Positions 1 to 11,431 of a DNA stretch of 64,000 nucleotides are shown piece by piece. Source of the stretch: Mesomycoplasma molare (lineage in GTDB: Bacteria > Bacillota_I > Bacilli_A > Mycoplasmatales > Metamycoplasmataceae); NCBI RefSeq assembly GCF_024918955.1, contig NZ_CP103423.1:1-64000 (forward strand), given 5' to 3'. Positions within the stretch are counted from its first letter, which is position 1. Every line of letters begins with the position of its first letter. The translations under genes were made by a program, and so were the position numbers. The notes under the pieces were generated by a model. That model was given only the letters and a program-made list of their open reading frames with translations. It was not told the DNA's origin and ran no database searches.

Positions 1-14
1 ATTATTTAATAACT

Positions 15-1412
15 ATGAATCTAAAAGTTGAAAATAATGTTAGTAATTTAAAGAAAGAAACTAAAAAAATATTAAAAAATATTGAAAAAAAAGTTCAAGA
101 TTTTATTATTTTTTCCACTTTTTTTTCACAGTTAAAAATTAATAAAATATCTAATACAGAAATTGTATTTTTAGTAGAAAATTCTTATATTAAACAAGAA
201 ATTAATGATAAATTTATAGAAATATTAGAAAATTCTGTTTTAAATACTTTTAAACAAAAACTCAAAATTGAGTTAATAACATTAGAAGAAAGCCTAGAAA
301 ACGACAACGAACAAGAAAATAAAAAAGTTGTTAATAAAATTGTCAAAAAAAATGATGGCATAATAAACTTTAGCGACAATCTAATTAAAAATTTAACATT
401 TGATAAATTTGTTTCAGGAAAATTTAATCAAGATTTAATAAAGATTTCTTCTTCTTTGATTAATAATAAAACATCCGAATTTAATCCTATTTTTATTCAC
501 TCTAATTCCGGGATGGGAAAAACTTTATTTTTAAATGCATTAGGAAACGAATTAAAAAAAATTAGCTTAACTTCTTATTTTTTAAATCCCGACAATTTCA
601 CTAACGAAATATCTTTAATTTTAAAAAATAAAGACATCGAAGAAATTAATAAATTTTCAAATATATTAGAGAATGTAGATGTTCTTTTAATAGATGACGT
701 TCAAATGTTAGGAAATAGAACAAAAACTTTGGAATTCTTATTTAACATAATAAATAATTTAACAAACAAAAATAAGCAAATAATAATTTGCGCTGATAAA
801 AGACCCGAATTTTTAGGGGGATTTGAAGAACGTTTTATAACTAGATTTCAAAGTGGTTTAGTATTAGAAATAAAAAGACCTAATAATGAAGATTTGTTAA
901 AAATTATTAAATTTAAATTAGAAGACAAAGGTTTCGACCTTTCAAAATGAGAAAAAAGTGCTTTAAATTTTTTAACTAGAAACTTTTATAAATCAATCAG
1001 AGAATTAGAGGGAGCTTTAAATACAATAAAGTTTTCTGTAAGCAACTCTTCAAAGGAAATTGTTTTTAACGAAAATTTAATGAAAAACATTTTTCAAAAT
1101 ACTGCTTATCAAGAAAAAGAAATAACTTCTGATAGAATAATTGAAACTGTTTGTTCTTACTACAAAATTAAAATTAATGAAGTTATAAGTAAATCAAGAA
1201 AAAAAGAAATTGTAGTAGCTCGTTCTATGTGTATTTATTTAATGAGAACCTTAATGTCTTTAAGTTATGAAAAAATAGGAATTATTTTGGGAGGTAAGGA
1301 TCATTCATCAATTTTATTATCTTATAAGAAAATGTTAAATGATTTAGAAAAAGCTCCTGAAATTAAAAATGCTATTTTAAACATAACAACTAAAGTTACA
1401 AAAGTTATTTAA
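15..1412 (+). CDS. dnaA: Chromosomal replication initiator DnaA
   Basis: Initiator ATPase that binds DnaA boxes and melts oriC. The 465-aa frame needs one TGA (948-950) read as Trp. Visible are an AAA+ P-loop ending GMGKT near residue 167, a Walker B stretch LLIDDVQ near 225, and a C-terminal helix-turn-helix box-binding domain with the signature DHSSILLSYKK near 429 (family form DHTTV). The N-terminal domain is low-complexity and lysine/asparagine-rich, as is usual in mycoplasmas. Start at 15 gives the normal family length. dnaN follows after 93 bp. Only 14 bases lie upstream, so origin boxes on that side cannot be judged. Identity is secure. Confidence 0.97.
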
Positions 1413-1505
1413 ATTATTAACCTATTTTTACCCTATTTTTAGGTAAAAAAATAATTTACTCAATAAATTAACAAAACTAATATAAATAATTAGAAAGAAG
1501 TAAAA

Positions 1506-2606
1506 ATGAATTTTAAAATAAATAAAAATAAAATAGAAAAAGCAATTGAAAGAGTATCTGTAGCTATTAATCCTATAAATATAGTTTCTTTTTTAAGATA
1601 TATGAAATTAGATTTTAGACCTGAAGGTTTATATTTAATAGGAAGTGATGGAGAAATCTCTATCTCTCATTTTATAGAAAAGAATGAATTTGAATTTTAT
1701 GAAGGAATTACTGATTTTTTACTAAGTCACTCTTTATTTAAAAATGTATTAAAAAAAATTAATGGATTAATAGAAATTACTTTGGAAGGAAATTTACTTT
1801 CTATCAAAAATAATGAAGACGTTTATAATATAAACACGATTGAATCTGATGATTTTCCGCTTATAAATTTTTCTTTTGATACAAAAAGTATAAAAATAGA
1901 CTCTACTTCTTTTAGAAGAATTGTAAAAGACACCAGTTTTGCTGCGTTAACAGAAGGAACAGAAATAATTTTAGAATGTATGAATTTACAAGCTGAAAAA
2001 GGTCACTTAAAATTTGCTGCTACAGACCGTTATAGAATTGCAACAGAAACAATCCCTATATCAAATGATATAGAATTTAATATTTCGATAGTTGCAAAGA
2101 ATTTAAAAAATTTCATTCCAATTGATTACAATGGGCAAATAGAAATTTTTATCGATGATAACAAAATAGAAACTCAAGTAGAAAATACAAAAATTCAATG
2201 CAAAGTTATTGATTACCCTTATAAAGATATTTCAAGTGCGTTTCCTAAATTAGAAGATTTAGTTTATAAAATAGAAATAGAAAAAAAAGAACTATCAGAT
2301 TTAATTTCGAAGGCAACAATACTATCTAACGATTCTTTTTTTAAATTAAATATAAAAGTTAATAAAAATAAAATTAAGTTATACAGTTCTAAAGAAGAAA
2401 CAGGAAATATTTCTGTAAGTTCAAATAACGTTAAATATGATAGTGCAATAGAAGAATTGGGTTTTTCTATAAATCATAAATATTTAAAAGAGGCTATATC
2501 TGTCTTTGATGGGACTTTAATAATTTTTTTAGATAAAGAAGTTAGAAAAGTTTACATAGTTTCTACTTCAAATAGAAACAACAAACAACTAATAGGAACA
2601 ACGTAG
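1506..2606 (+). CDS. dnaN: DNA polymerase III beta sliding clamp
   Basis: Ring-shaped processivity clamp for the replicative polymerase. The 366-aa product has the usual clamp length and three-fold domain layout, with an N-terminal segment containing FLRYMKLDF and a central stretch with FAATDRYRIA near residue 170, a hallmark of the beta clamp family. No internal TGA is used. A Shine-Dalgarno-like AGAAAG lies 7-10 bases before the ATG. The position directly after dnaA is the standard origin arrangement. Identity rests on the FAATDRYR-type motif and synteny. Confidence 0.95.
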   Translation: MNFKINKNKIEKAIERVSVAINPINIVSFLRYMKLDFRPEGLYLIGSDGEISISHFIEKNEFEFYEGITDFLLSHSLFKNVLKKINGLIEITLEGNLLSIKNNEDVYNINTIESDDFPLINFSFDTKSIKIDSTSFRRIVKDTSFAALTEGTEIILECMNLQAEKGHLKFAATDRYRIATETIPISNDIEFNISIVAKNLKNFIPIDYNGQIEIFIDDNKIETQVENTKIQCKVIDYPYKDISSAFPKLEDLVYKIEIEKKELSDLISKATILSNDSFFKLNIKVNKNKIKLYSSKEETGNISVSSNNVKYDSAIEELGFSINHKYLKEAISVFDGTLIIFLDKEVRKVYIVSTSNRNNKQLIGTT

Positions 2607-2616
2607 AAAGGAAAAA

Positions 2617-2844
2617 ATGCTTGTAAAAATAAAAGGTGACTTTATTAAAGTTAGTCAATTATTAAAAAAAATGAAGATAGTTGATTCTGGGGGTCAAACG
2701 AAAGAATTTTTAGCAACTAATCAAGTCATTATTAATGACAAAAAATGCGAAAGCAGAGGAACAAAGGTTTTTATTAATGATGTAGTTTGAATTAATGATG
2801 AGTTATATAAAATAGTTTCTGAAGATACAGGAGAGGAAAAATAA
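2617..2844 (+). CDS. S4-domain RNA-binding protein (YaaA/YbcJ type)
   Basis: A 75-aa protein consisting of little more than one S4 RNA-binding fold, with the pattern IKVSQLLKKMKIVDSGG followed by VIINDKKCESRGTKV. This matches the small S4 proteins found next to dnaN/recF in Firmicutes, proposed to act in ribosome biogenesis. One TGA (Trp) lies at 2788-2790, which is why a standard-code search misses it. It starts 10 bp after dnaN with a good AGAAAGG ribosome site and ends 6 bp before mnmG, so it is cotranscribed. The RNA target is unknown. Confidence 0.88.
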
Positions 2845-2850
2845 AATAAA

Positions 2851-4668
2851 ATGAAAATATATGACGCTGTAGTTATAGGTGGAGGCCACGCAGGGATTGA
2901 AGCAACATATGCATTAGCTAAGCAAAATTTCAAAGTTTTATTAGTTACTTTAGATAAAAACAAATTAGCTTCTATGCCTTGCAATCCTTCGATCGGAGGT
3001 CCTGCAAAAGGGATAATTACCAGGGAAATAGATGCGCTTGGTGGAGTGCAAGGAATTTTTGCTGATAAAGCAATGATTCAGATCAAAATGTTAAATGAGT
3101 CAAAAGGTCCTGCTGTTAGAGCTATTAGAGCGCAAATAGATAAAGATAAATATTCTGAATTAATTTTAGAAGATATTTTGTTAAATAAAAATATAACAAT
3201 TTTAGAAGATATAGTAACAGAATTAATAGTGGATAATGATCAAGTTAATGGGGTTATTACCGAAAAAGGAGAAAAAATATTTTCAGGTGCAGTTGTTTTA
3301 ACAACAGGTACCTATATGGATTCTAGAATTTTAAGAGGAGAAGAAATTCAACAAAGCGGACCTGATGGTCAAAAAACAAGTAATAAATTATCTTTATTTT
3401 TAAAGTCAAAAGGCTTTGATTTATTAAGACTTAAAACAGGAACTCCTCCTCGTATATGAACAAATTCAATAGACTTTTCTAAAGTTGAAGAAGAAATCTT
3501 AGAAAATAAAAGATTAAATTTTAGTTTTAAAAGTCAAGAAATATTAGAAAAGCAAATTAGTTGTTATCTAACATATACAACCCCCAAAACTCATGAAATT
3601 ATTTTAAATAATTTAAATAGATCTAGTATGTATTCAGGAGCAATAAACGGTATCGGGCCTAGATATTGTCCATCAGTAGAAGATAAAATAGTTCGATTTA
3701 GAGACAAAGAAAGACATCAAATCTTTTTTGAACCAGAAACCAAAAAAGGTGATTTAATGTATATAAATGGACTTTCTACTTCAATGCCTATTGAAGTGCA
3801 AAAAGAGATGATAAAATCAATACCCGGTCTTGAAAATGCTGAAGTAGCCAAATGAGCCTATGCCATTGAATATGATGCTATAAATCCTTTACAATTAAAA
3901 AAATCACTAGAAAGTAAAATTTTAAAAGGCTTATTTTTGGGTGGACAAATAAACGGAACAAGTGGCTATGAAGAAGCTGCTGCTCAAGGATTAATAGCAG
4001 GAATTAATGCGGCTCAGTTTTTAAAAAAAGAAGAACCGATTGAAATTTTAAGAAGTGACGGTTATATAGGTGTACTTATTGATGATTTAGTAACTAAAGG
4101 TACAAAAGAACCTTATAGAATGCTTACTTCAAGAGCAGAGTATAGATTGTTATTAAGAAATGATAATGCCGATTTTAGAATGATGAATTACGCATTAAAA
4201 TCAAACATGATTACAAAAGAAGAATTTAAGTTTATTGAAGAAAAATATTTAAAAATAAATAACAAAATCGAAGAACTAAAAAATACTTTTATATCTGCTA
4301 AAAGCGATTTAGCTATTAAATATAATGCAACTAATGGGCAATCAATGTTGCAATTAATTTCTAGACCAGAAGTTAATTATGAAGAGATATTACCGGATTT
4401 TGAATATGCATATGAACTGGTTGTTCTAGCTCGTTTAGAAGGTTATATTCAAAAACAAATTAATGATGCTAAAAAAATGATAAGACTAGAAAAGTTAAAA
4501 CTACCAGAAGATATTGACTATTCTAAAGTTGAAAATTTAGCAAACGAAGCAAGAGATAAATTAACTAAAATAAGACCAACAACAATTGGTCAAGCCTCTA
4601 GAATAAGTGGTATAAATCCTGCGGATATTCAAATGCTTATGTTTTATTTAAATTTAAGAAAAAAATAA
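2851..4668 (+). CDS. mnmG: tRNA uridine-5-carboxymethylaminomethyl enzyme MnmG
   Basis: FAD-dependent subunit of the MnmE-MnmG complex that modifies U34 of tRNAs reading NNA/NNG codons. The N-terminal Rossmann motif [11 protein letters not shown] (residues 8-18) binds FAD. The family blocks [13 protein letters not shown] (about 44) and [24 protein letters not shown] (about 360) are present. The 605-aa length is normal. Two TGA codons are read as Trp (3457-3459 and 3853-3855), so a standard-code caller would break it into fragments. MnmE is not in this window. It overlaps no neighbour; rlmH begins 1 bp after its stop. Confidence 0.97.
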
Positions 4669-4669
4669 A

Positions 4670-5104
4670 ATGAAAATTACAATAATAGCTGTAGGAAAAT
4701 TACAAACTAAATTTCAAGATATTTTTAATGAATATAAAAAGAAAATTGAGTTTTTTAGTAAATTAGAAGTAATAGAAGTAAAAGAATTAAATGAAGAAAA
4801 TATAACACTAAAAAAACAAAAAGAAACAGAAAAAATACTAGAACTAATCCCTAAAAATAGTGATATTTATTTATGTTCACTAAAAGGAAAAAGTTATGAT
4901 TCTACTGAATTTTCTAAAACTTTAGAGAGAAGTAATATTACATTTATAATCGGTGGATCTAATGGTTTAATCGAAGAATTAATACTTTCTAAAAAAATAA
5001 AATTTTCTAATTTAACTTTTCCGCATCAACTTTTCAGAATAATGTTAATAGAACAAATATATAGAGGTTTCTCTATTTTAAATAATATTAAATACCATAA
5101 ATAA
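4670..5104 (+). CDS. rlmH: 23S rRNA pseudouridine-1915 N3-methyltransferase RlmH
   Basis: SPOUT-class methyltransferase that modifies pseudouridine 1915 in helix 69 of 23S rRNA. The 144-aa protein starts KITIIAVGKLQ, carries the SAM-knot signature FIIGGSNGL near residue 98, and ends with the tail pattern FPHQLFRIMLIEQIYRGFSI followed by YHK, all diagnostic of RlmH. One base separates it from the mnmG stop, so it relies on translational coupling. No TGA codons. Confidence 0.95.
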   Translation: MKITIIAVGKLQTKFQDIFNEYKKKIEFFSKLEVIEVKELNEENITLKKQKETEKILELIPKNSDIYLCSLKGKSYDSTEFSKTLERSNITFIIGGSNGLIEELILSKKIKFSNLTFPHQLFRIMLIEQIYRGFSILNNIKYHK

Positions 5105-5113
5105 AGGAGAAAA

Positions 5114-7021
5114 ATGTCAAATAAAAAAATAAAAAATGACTTTTATGAATATGTTAATGAAGATTGATTAAAAAAAGCCACTATTCCTTCAGATAGATCT
5201 TCTATCAGTTCTTTTGGTGAATTAGATCTAAGTTTAGAAAAACTTTTAAAATCTTTAATCGAAAAATGAACACAAGATAGATCTTCTATTCCTAACGATC
5301 CATATATGAAAGAATATGTAAAATATTATTCAATGATTTTAGATACCAAAAAAAGAGATGAATTAGGTTGAGAGCCTTTAAGGTCTTTTTTGAACAAAAT
5401 AGAAAATTTAACAAGCTTTAAAGATATGTTTGTATATGATAAAGAATTATGATTGAATTATTCTTACTTACCTTTAGAAATAAGTATTTACGAAGATTTT
5501 GTTGATAATAAAAAAAGAATATTTTGATTAGGTGATAATCCAACTATTTTGCCAAATAAAGATATTTATTCTAACGAAGAAGAAAAAAATAAACTTTTAA
5601 AGGCATGAAGTTCTATGGTTTATGATTTACTTATTGATTATGGTAAAAATGATTTAGAAGCCAAAGAAATGATAAAAAAAGCAATAAAATTTGACAACCT
5701 TTACAAAGATTATGTTTTATCTTCTGTAGAACAAGCTGATTATATAGCTTTATATAACCCAACACAAAAAGAAGAATTTGAAAAAATAACAAATCAAATA
5801 TCTGTTTCAAAATTATTAAAAACTTTTGTAAATACAGAAATTGATTTTATATCAATTACAAACAAAAAAGTTTATAATGAATTTGACAAAATTTATTCAA
5901 AAGAAAATTTTGAAGATTTTAAAGCTTTATTTTTTATTAAAAATTTATTAGCTAACACCAGTTATTTAAGCGAAAAAATAAGAATAAAAAGTACAGAATA
6001 TTCTAGAGTTGTTTACTCAGTTGATGAATATAGAAGTTTAGAAAATTTTGCCTTTGATAAAACAAATAGTTATTTTGGAATGCCTTTAGGTATGTATTAT
6101 GCAAAAGAATATTTTGGCGAAAAATCAAAAGCAAATATAGAAAATATGGTCCAAAAAATGATTGGAGTTTATAAAAATAGACTTTTAAACAACGAATGAT
6201 TAAGTAAAACAACCATAGAAAAAGCGCTTTTAAAACTTTCTACAATTAAAGTAATGATAGGATATCCTGAAATTATTAGACCTTACTATAAAGAGTTTAG
6301 TGTAAAAACTTATGAAGAAGGCGGCGATATCTTTAGCAACTCTAAAAATTTTGATAATTTAATTAAGGAATATTCTTTATCTTTATATGGTAAAACAGAA
6401 GATGAAAGATACTGAGGAATGTCTCCTGCTACTGTTAATGCATACTATAATCCTTTAAAAAATCAAATTGTTTTTCCGGCAGCAATATTATCAGATCCGT
6501 TTTATAAATTCGGAAGAGTATCTTCTGCAAATTATGGATCTATAGGAGCAGTTATTGCTCATGAAATCTCTCATGGATTTGATAATCATGGTGCTCAGTT
6601 TGACGAAAATGGAAAATTAAATAATTGATGAACTGAAGAAGATAAAAAAGAATTTGAAAAAAGAACAAAAGCGGTTATTGATTTGTATGATAAAAGAGAA
6701 ACCCCTTTTGGTCAAGTTAATGGAGAATTAACAGTTTCAGAAAACATAGCAGATTTAGGTGGTTTTGATTGTGCATTAGAAGCAGCAAAATTAGAAGAAG
6801 ATTTTGACAAAGAAGAATTTTTTAAAAGTTGAGCAAGAAGTTGAAGATCTATTTATAAAGAAGGAACTGCAAAAAGGTTATTAGAATCAGACGTACATGC
6901 TCCTGCTAAAATAAGAGCGAATGTTATTTTAGCTAATAGTGATTTATTTGCGCAAACCTATTCAATTGAAAAAGAAGATGGTATGTATGTTGCTCCTGAA
7001 AAAAGAGTAAAAATTTGATAA
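5114..7021 (+). CDS. pepO: M13-family zinc metallopeptidase (PepO-like)
   Basis: Neprilysin-type zinc endopeptidase that would cleave oligopeptides; mycoplasmas depend on peptide uptake. The 635-aa protein has the gluzincin motif HEISH at about 483-487, the third zinc ligand in SENIADLGG near 542, and the substrate-binding NAYYNP near 440. The C-terminal CxxW of secreted members is replaced by RVKIW, and no signal peptide or membrane segment is seen, so a cytosolic PepO-type oligopeptidase is likely. Many TGA codons are Trp. The start at 5114 has an AAAGGAG ribosome site 5 bases upstream. A terminator follows. Confidence 0.93.
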
Positions 7022-7031
7022 ATAAAATAGG

Positions 7032-7060
7032 AAAGCTTTTTTATAAAGCTTTTTTATTTT
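7032..7060 (+). terminator. Intrinsic terminator after pepO
   Basis: Self-complementary AAAGCTTT at 7032-7039 and 7045-7052 with a 5-nt loop, then TTTATTTT. It lies 11 bp after the pepO stop. It is low in GC but typical for this genome. Confidence 0.75.
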
Positions 7061-7075
7061 TAAAAATCTAAATCA

Positions 7076-7183
7076 AAAAAAGAAGTGGTTTTTTCTAATA
7101 AAAAAACCACTAAACACAACACTTCTCGATGTGGCTGCTACATTTCTGTCCTGACCAAGTTACAAGGTTATTGTTTTAATGGC
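7076..7183 (-). ncRNA. ffs: Signal recognition particle RNA (4.5S/scRNA)
   Basis: Read on the minus strand, 7160-7125 gives the SRP helix 8 core, GGTCAGGACAGAAATGTAGC followed by AGCC. This corresponds to the conserved GGUCAGG...GGAA...AGCAGCC loop bound by the Ffh M domain. The arms on either side (AACAATAACCTTGT and AAGTGTTGTGTT) pair imperfectly, as in the bacterial hairpin RNA. A TATAAT -10 box sits at 7195-7190, placing the 5' end near 7183. A strong hairpin (AGTGGTTTTTT against AAAAAACCACT) plus a T run ends the transcript near 7076. The SRP receptor ftsY is at 33109; ffh is not in the window. Ends are estimates. Confidence 0.88.
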
Positions 7184-7264
7184 GTATAAATTATATAATA
7201 ATTTAATATATATTTTTTAAATATAGTTATAATTATTATATTTTATATCCAAAAAAGGAGAGTT

Positions 7265-8251
7265 ATGAATTTTTTTAGTTGAAGAAGAAATGTTGCTACA
7301 TTCGAGGAATCTAAATCCCTTTTTTATGTGATTTGTTTTCTTTTGATTTCTATAACATTTTTTTTATGAATATATAAATCTAAAATAAAAGAATATTTCA
7401 ATCAAAACAAAAAATTTTTATTTCATACCTTTGATAAAGATACTTTATTTTCTGTTATTGGGTATATAGTTTTGTTTTTTAATGTTATTAGAATAATAAT
7501 TTTGTTGCTTACAGATTATCCTTGAAAATGAGAATTATTTCCCATTCATTTATGTAGATTTTTCACTTTTTATATAGCTTTTGTGCTTATTTTTAAAAAA
7601 GCAAAATTAATTGAGTATATTGCTATATTAGCTATTTTGGGCGGATTGGCAGGAATCCTTTTTGCTAATCTTGGAGAAGTAAAAGAATTTATTGATCAAG
7701 ATAGAATTTATAACTCTTTTAAAGAAGGAACAATAGAATGAGAAAGAGCCGGTCTAAATTTAGGATATGATAGTTATTTATATTGGGATTTTATTTTAGC
7801 ACATACATTTGTTATAGTTATGCCTGTATTTTTAAGTTTGGCATACAGCGAAACTATAAAGATTAATATTAGGAGTCAAGTTCAAGGATATATTTATTTA
7901 GTAATTATAGGGATTTTTACTTTTTTATTAGCTTGAATATTAAATAGCATAGGAGAAAAAAGTGATAATCCAAAAATAAAAATTATTTTAGATGCTAATT
8001 GATTATATTTAGGTAAAACAGGTATTAATACACTAGGATCTTTATCACAATGACCTTTTGCAATTATTTCTTTTTCAATAATTGTACCTATTCTATGAAG
8101 CTTAAGCTATTTTGTATATTTATTATTATCTTGTATCGAATTTGAAATAAGTGAAAAATTATTGATTAAAAAAATAAGATTTTTAAATTTAAAAAAACAA
8201 TTTAAAAATTCTCAAGAAAATTATATTTTTAAAAAGAAAAAACGGGACTAA
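7265..8251 (+). CDS. YwaF/TMEM164-family integral membrane protein
   Basis: A 328-aa protein with about seven hydrophobic segments, a cytosolic lysine-rich tail, and the conserved histidines expected of the TIGR02206/YwaF family (for example PIHLCRFF near residue 95 and ILAHTFVIVMP near 180). The eukaryotic relative TMEM164 is an acyltransferase; activity here is unknown. Several TGA codons encode Trp. A clear AAAGGAG lies before the ATG, and an AT-rich promoter region lies between it and the divergent SRP RNA gene. It stands alone and converges on the dehydrogenase gene with a shared terminator. Confidence 0.8.
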
Positions 8252-8268
8252 TTATAGTCTCGTTTTTA
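8239..8268. terminator. Bidirectional terminator between YwaF gene and dehydrogenase
   Basis: The stem AACGGGACTA / TAGTCTCGTT with an ATTA loop is flanked by A and T runs, so it works on both strands. It overlaps the last codons of the YwaF gene and the stop of the convergent dehydrogenase gene. Confidence 0.85.
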
Positions 8269-9264
8269 ATAAACTTTATTTTTGCAATCACCACTTGTTA
8301 AAAATTCATTTAAGTTATCAAAAGATTGTTCAACCATGTTTGCGACAGCTTCATCAGTGTATGAACCAATATGCGGTGTTGCTACAAATCTTGGATAAAA
8401 ACTCATTAATTTTTGAATGGTATTATTTGGTAAATCTAATTCGTGCTTTTTAAAAAATATTTCAGTTTCATTATTAAAAACATCAGTAGCAATAGCGCTT
8501 AATTTATTTGATTCTAAAGCTCACAATAAAGCTTCTTCGTCTTGAATTTGACCACGCGCAGTGTTGATTAATATTGCATTATCCTTCATTTTAGAAATAA
8601 ATTCTTTATTAATCATTTTATCATTTTGACCTTTTATATAAGGTATATGGAATGATATTAAATCAGATTTTTGTAATAATTCATCTAATGAAGTATATTC
8701 TAATACTTCTTTTGCTTTTTCATTAGGAAATGGATCAAAACCATAAACTTTTGCTCCTATAGAACGGAAAAAATGAGCTGTTCAATAACCTATTTTCCCT
8801 GTTCCAATAATCCCGACTGTAGAATTTTTAAATTCTTTAGCAAAACCAAAAGGATCAACGGTAAAGTCTTTATTATTTCCTTTGTGGGCAAAGTGTAAAG
8901 ACTTTCTATTTAACATTACTCCTAATGAGAATGCCAATTCTGCAATAGCGGTTGGAGAATAAGAAGGAACTCTTGCGGATTTAATACCAAGTTCTTTCAT
9001 TTTGTTTAAATCCATGTGATCTGTTCCAACAATTCTAGCTAAGATGTATTTGATTCCGAAAGAATGAATTTTTTCTACAACTGTTGCATTAACTTTATCA
9101 CTAGCTCTAGTTATTATCGCATCAAAACCCTTAACTGAATCTACCGTTTGTTCATTTAAAGAATCTGAACGTAATTCTAATTCATAATTATATTTATTAA
9201 ATTTATGAAAAATAGGTTCTTCTACTTTTCTAACACCGAAGCAAATAACTTTAATTTTTTTCAT
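8266..9264 (-). CDS. D-2-hydroxyacid dehydrogenase (D-lactate dehydrogenase-like)
   Basis: NAD-dependent dehydrogenase acting on D-2-hydroxy acids such as D-lactate/pyruvate. The 332-aa protein has the Rossmann motif VGIIGTGKIG at about 150-159, the catalytic Arg in INTARGQ near 235, and the His in ATPHIGS near 300, the order expected for the D-isomer family. TGA codons are Trp (for instance just after GKIGY). It lies 1 bp downstream of the AEC transporter gene on the same strand, suggesting an operon that pairs an organic-acid dehydrogenase with an organic-acid carrier. The exact substrate is inferred. Confidence 0.88.
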
Positions 9265-9265
9265 T

Positions 9266-10351
9266 TTAGAAAATTACACCTAATAAAATAATTCATAACG
9301 GCATTAAAACTATAGCCGCTAATGTTGATAATGCAGAACATTGCGCTGAATAAACTTCATTCATTTTGTATCTACTTGAGTAAGCAATAACAACAGTTGA
9401 AGGAGGAACGGCTGCGAATACAACCATTGATGATGCAACTTCTTTTGTTATAACTCCTGTTTTTGCTAAAGGTAACATCATTAATAAAACTATTATTGGA
9501 ATTAAAACTAATTTCATTACAACAAAAATTCATACTCATTTATCTGTTACAGCTTTTTTAAGTGGCACAGTAGCTAATGTCATACCTATAGTAATTCATA
9601 TTAAAGGTGAAGCTAAAGATCTTAAAACTGCAAATATTCTTTCTATTGCAGGGAATGTTTTTGAAAGTTCGAATCAACCATATGTTTTCTTTTGTACTTC
9701 AACTTGTAAACCCGGAATAAGTTGTGATAGTCAGAAAATTAAACCTAAAAATGTCGCTATAACAATAGGGTTTAATAAAGCTGTTCTTAAAGATTTTGAA
9801 AAATTAGCTTTATTAAATTTTAATCCAGACATTAACATAAAACATAAAGAATATAAGAAAATTCTATATGGTATATTTCAAATGTTAGCTGCTAAAACAC
9901 CAGTAGAACCGTATACTGCTTCAATGATTGGTAATCCAAAGAAAGTAGTAGAACCAAAAATTAACATCATTCAAATAACTAATGCTTTTGATTCGCTAAC
10001 TGATTCTCCTCCTAAAGTTTTAGCTATTTTTGTATTTGATAGTTTTCTATCAAATTTCACAAATTTCACTCATAGAAGCGAAATAGCGCAAAGCACTATA
10101 TAAAAAGCAAAAGCAGAAGCTAATATAACTGCTTGCTCAATAAGCGCTTTTATTGTTATGGTTTTCATAAAACCAGAAAACGCTAAAGCTGGTAAAGAAA
10201 TTACTAAAACAACTTGGTTAATAACTCCTTTTCCTTCTTGCTTTAGAATTTTAAATTTTGCCAATAAAAAACCAATTAAAATTACCCCAACAGAAGCAAT
10301 GATTGCTCCTCATAATTTTTGGTTAGATATTGTATTTAAAAATTGTTCCAT
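9266..10351 (-). CDS. AEC-family transporter (auxin efflux carrier / malate permease type)
   Basis: A 361-aa polytopic membrane protein with roughly ten hydrophobic segments in two halves, matching the AEC family. In bacteria these carry malonate, malate or other small organic acids. The C-terminal half contains VVFAAVPPSTVVIAY, a typical broken-helix segment, and ends PLWIILLGVIF. The start ATG (10351) has a GGAG site upstream on the minus strand. TGA is Trp at several places. The operon partner is the D-2-hydroxyacid dehydrogenase, so lactate or a related acid is a reasonable substrate guess, not shown by sequence. Confidence 0.85.
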
Positions 10352-10433
10352 TTTAAAAAAAATCTCCTATTTTGAGTTATAAACTCATTAATATTTTACC
10401 ATTTTGACTCAATAAATAAGATATAATATTTAT

Positions 10434-10937
10434 ATGAAAGAGAAAACAAAAAATGTTGATATAGAATTATTAGAATATATCAAAGAAAAAAAGAAAAAAA
10501 TTTTTAAAGAATCAAAAATTTCTTCAGTTTTAGATAATCTGATTAAATGAACAACCATTATTTTAAATTTAGCAATAATTGCTATTGCTTTAGCGGTTAT
10601 AGTTATAGAAAGCAATAGATATAATTCTATACCTGTAGAAACTAGAAAGCCTTTTTTAGAAGAATTAGGTCTTACTATAGTGTTAGCGTCATTTATAGTT
10701 TTAACATTTATTTTAACTTTATTTTTATCTGTTTATAAAGAGGTTATGAAATTCAAAGATTATAAAATAGCAATGAGAAAAATAACTTATATTTCTTATA
10801 AATCGAGAGAAAGTCAAAGTTATACAAAAGAACAATTTGATAAAGAGTTTAATCAAATTCAAAATGAATATTTATCTAAAAAGCGAGTTTCTAAAATGGA
10901 ATTAATTAAAAAATTTATTTTAGGAGGAGCAAAATAA
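10434..10937 (+). CDS. Small two-TM membrane protein, module A gene 1
   Basis: A 167-aa protein of unknown function: a lysine-rich N-terminus, two membrane segments (about residues 38-60 and 78-103) and a charged C-terminal tail. Its second half resembles the product at 34401 (compare FILTLFLSVYKEVMKFKDYK with FFLSLFLAIFRSTFHYNNYK), so the two are paralogues. It reads as leaderless: TATAAT at 10422-10427 is only 6 bases before the ATG, and no ribosome site is present. Its stop overlaps the next ATG by one base. It is the first gene of a three-gene operon. Confidence 0.85.
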
Positions 10938-11431
10938 TGAATTTAAAATTATTTAATTCTACAAAAGAATTTATTAATTATATTTCAAAGAAAACCGCTC
11001 TAAAAGCAGGAATATATAAAACTCTTTTTTGATTAACTAGTTTATTTTCTTTATTATTCGGATTTTTTTCAGCACTAATGGGTGTTGCTAAATTAGCATC
11101 TTCAAGATTAGTTGAATTTAGAGGATTTGCTACTTTATTTGTGTCTGAAATAGATGGTAAACAAGTAGATCAATGACCAATTTTTACATTATGAATTGGG
11201 ATAGCTATGGCAATTTTAAATGGACTTATTGCTTTATTTGTAGTTAGAAAAAAATGATTAAGAAATCAAAAAGTAAATAACTTAATTAGTTTAGAAAAAA
11301 TATTATATGAAACAAATCAAGGAAAATATAAAGATAATGAAAATGATGATTTATTATTCTTTGAAGTGGTTTCAAAAATATTAGGAATGGAATATTCTTT
11401 AGAAACTAAAGAAGAGGAAGTGGTTGTCTAA
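10937..11431 (+). CDS. Small two-TM membrane protein, module A gene 2
   Basis: A 164-aa protein of unknown function with two membrane segments (about residues 28-50 and 84-104) and an acidic tail. It is clearly related to the N-terminal half of the product at 34928: NQKVNNLISLEKILYETNQG aligns with NRKVLTTLRLEKALFESNLG, and both continue to a GMEY/GWDY motif. Preceded by AGGAGG; starts within the previous stop (TAATG) and ends within the next start (TAATG), so translation is coupled. TGA is Trp. Confidence 0.85.

Noticed and set aside
1413..1505. Possible DnaA boxes/origin between dnaA and dnaN
   Set aside because: No clear TTATCCACA-like box is seen; CCTATTTTTACCCTATTTTT looks like a simple direct repeat or weak hairpin region. 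The origin may lie upstream of position 1.
3457..3627. mnmG (and many other genes) appear split by in-frame TGA codons
   Set aside because: The pieces are in the same frame and join into full-length conserved proteins when TGA is Trp; this is the mollicute code, not gene decay.
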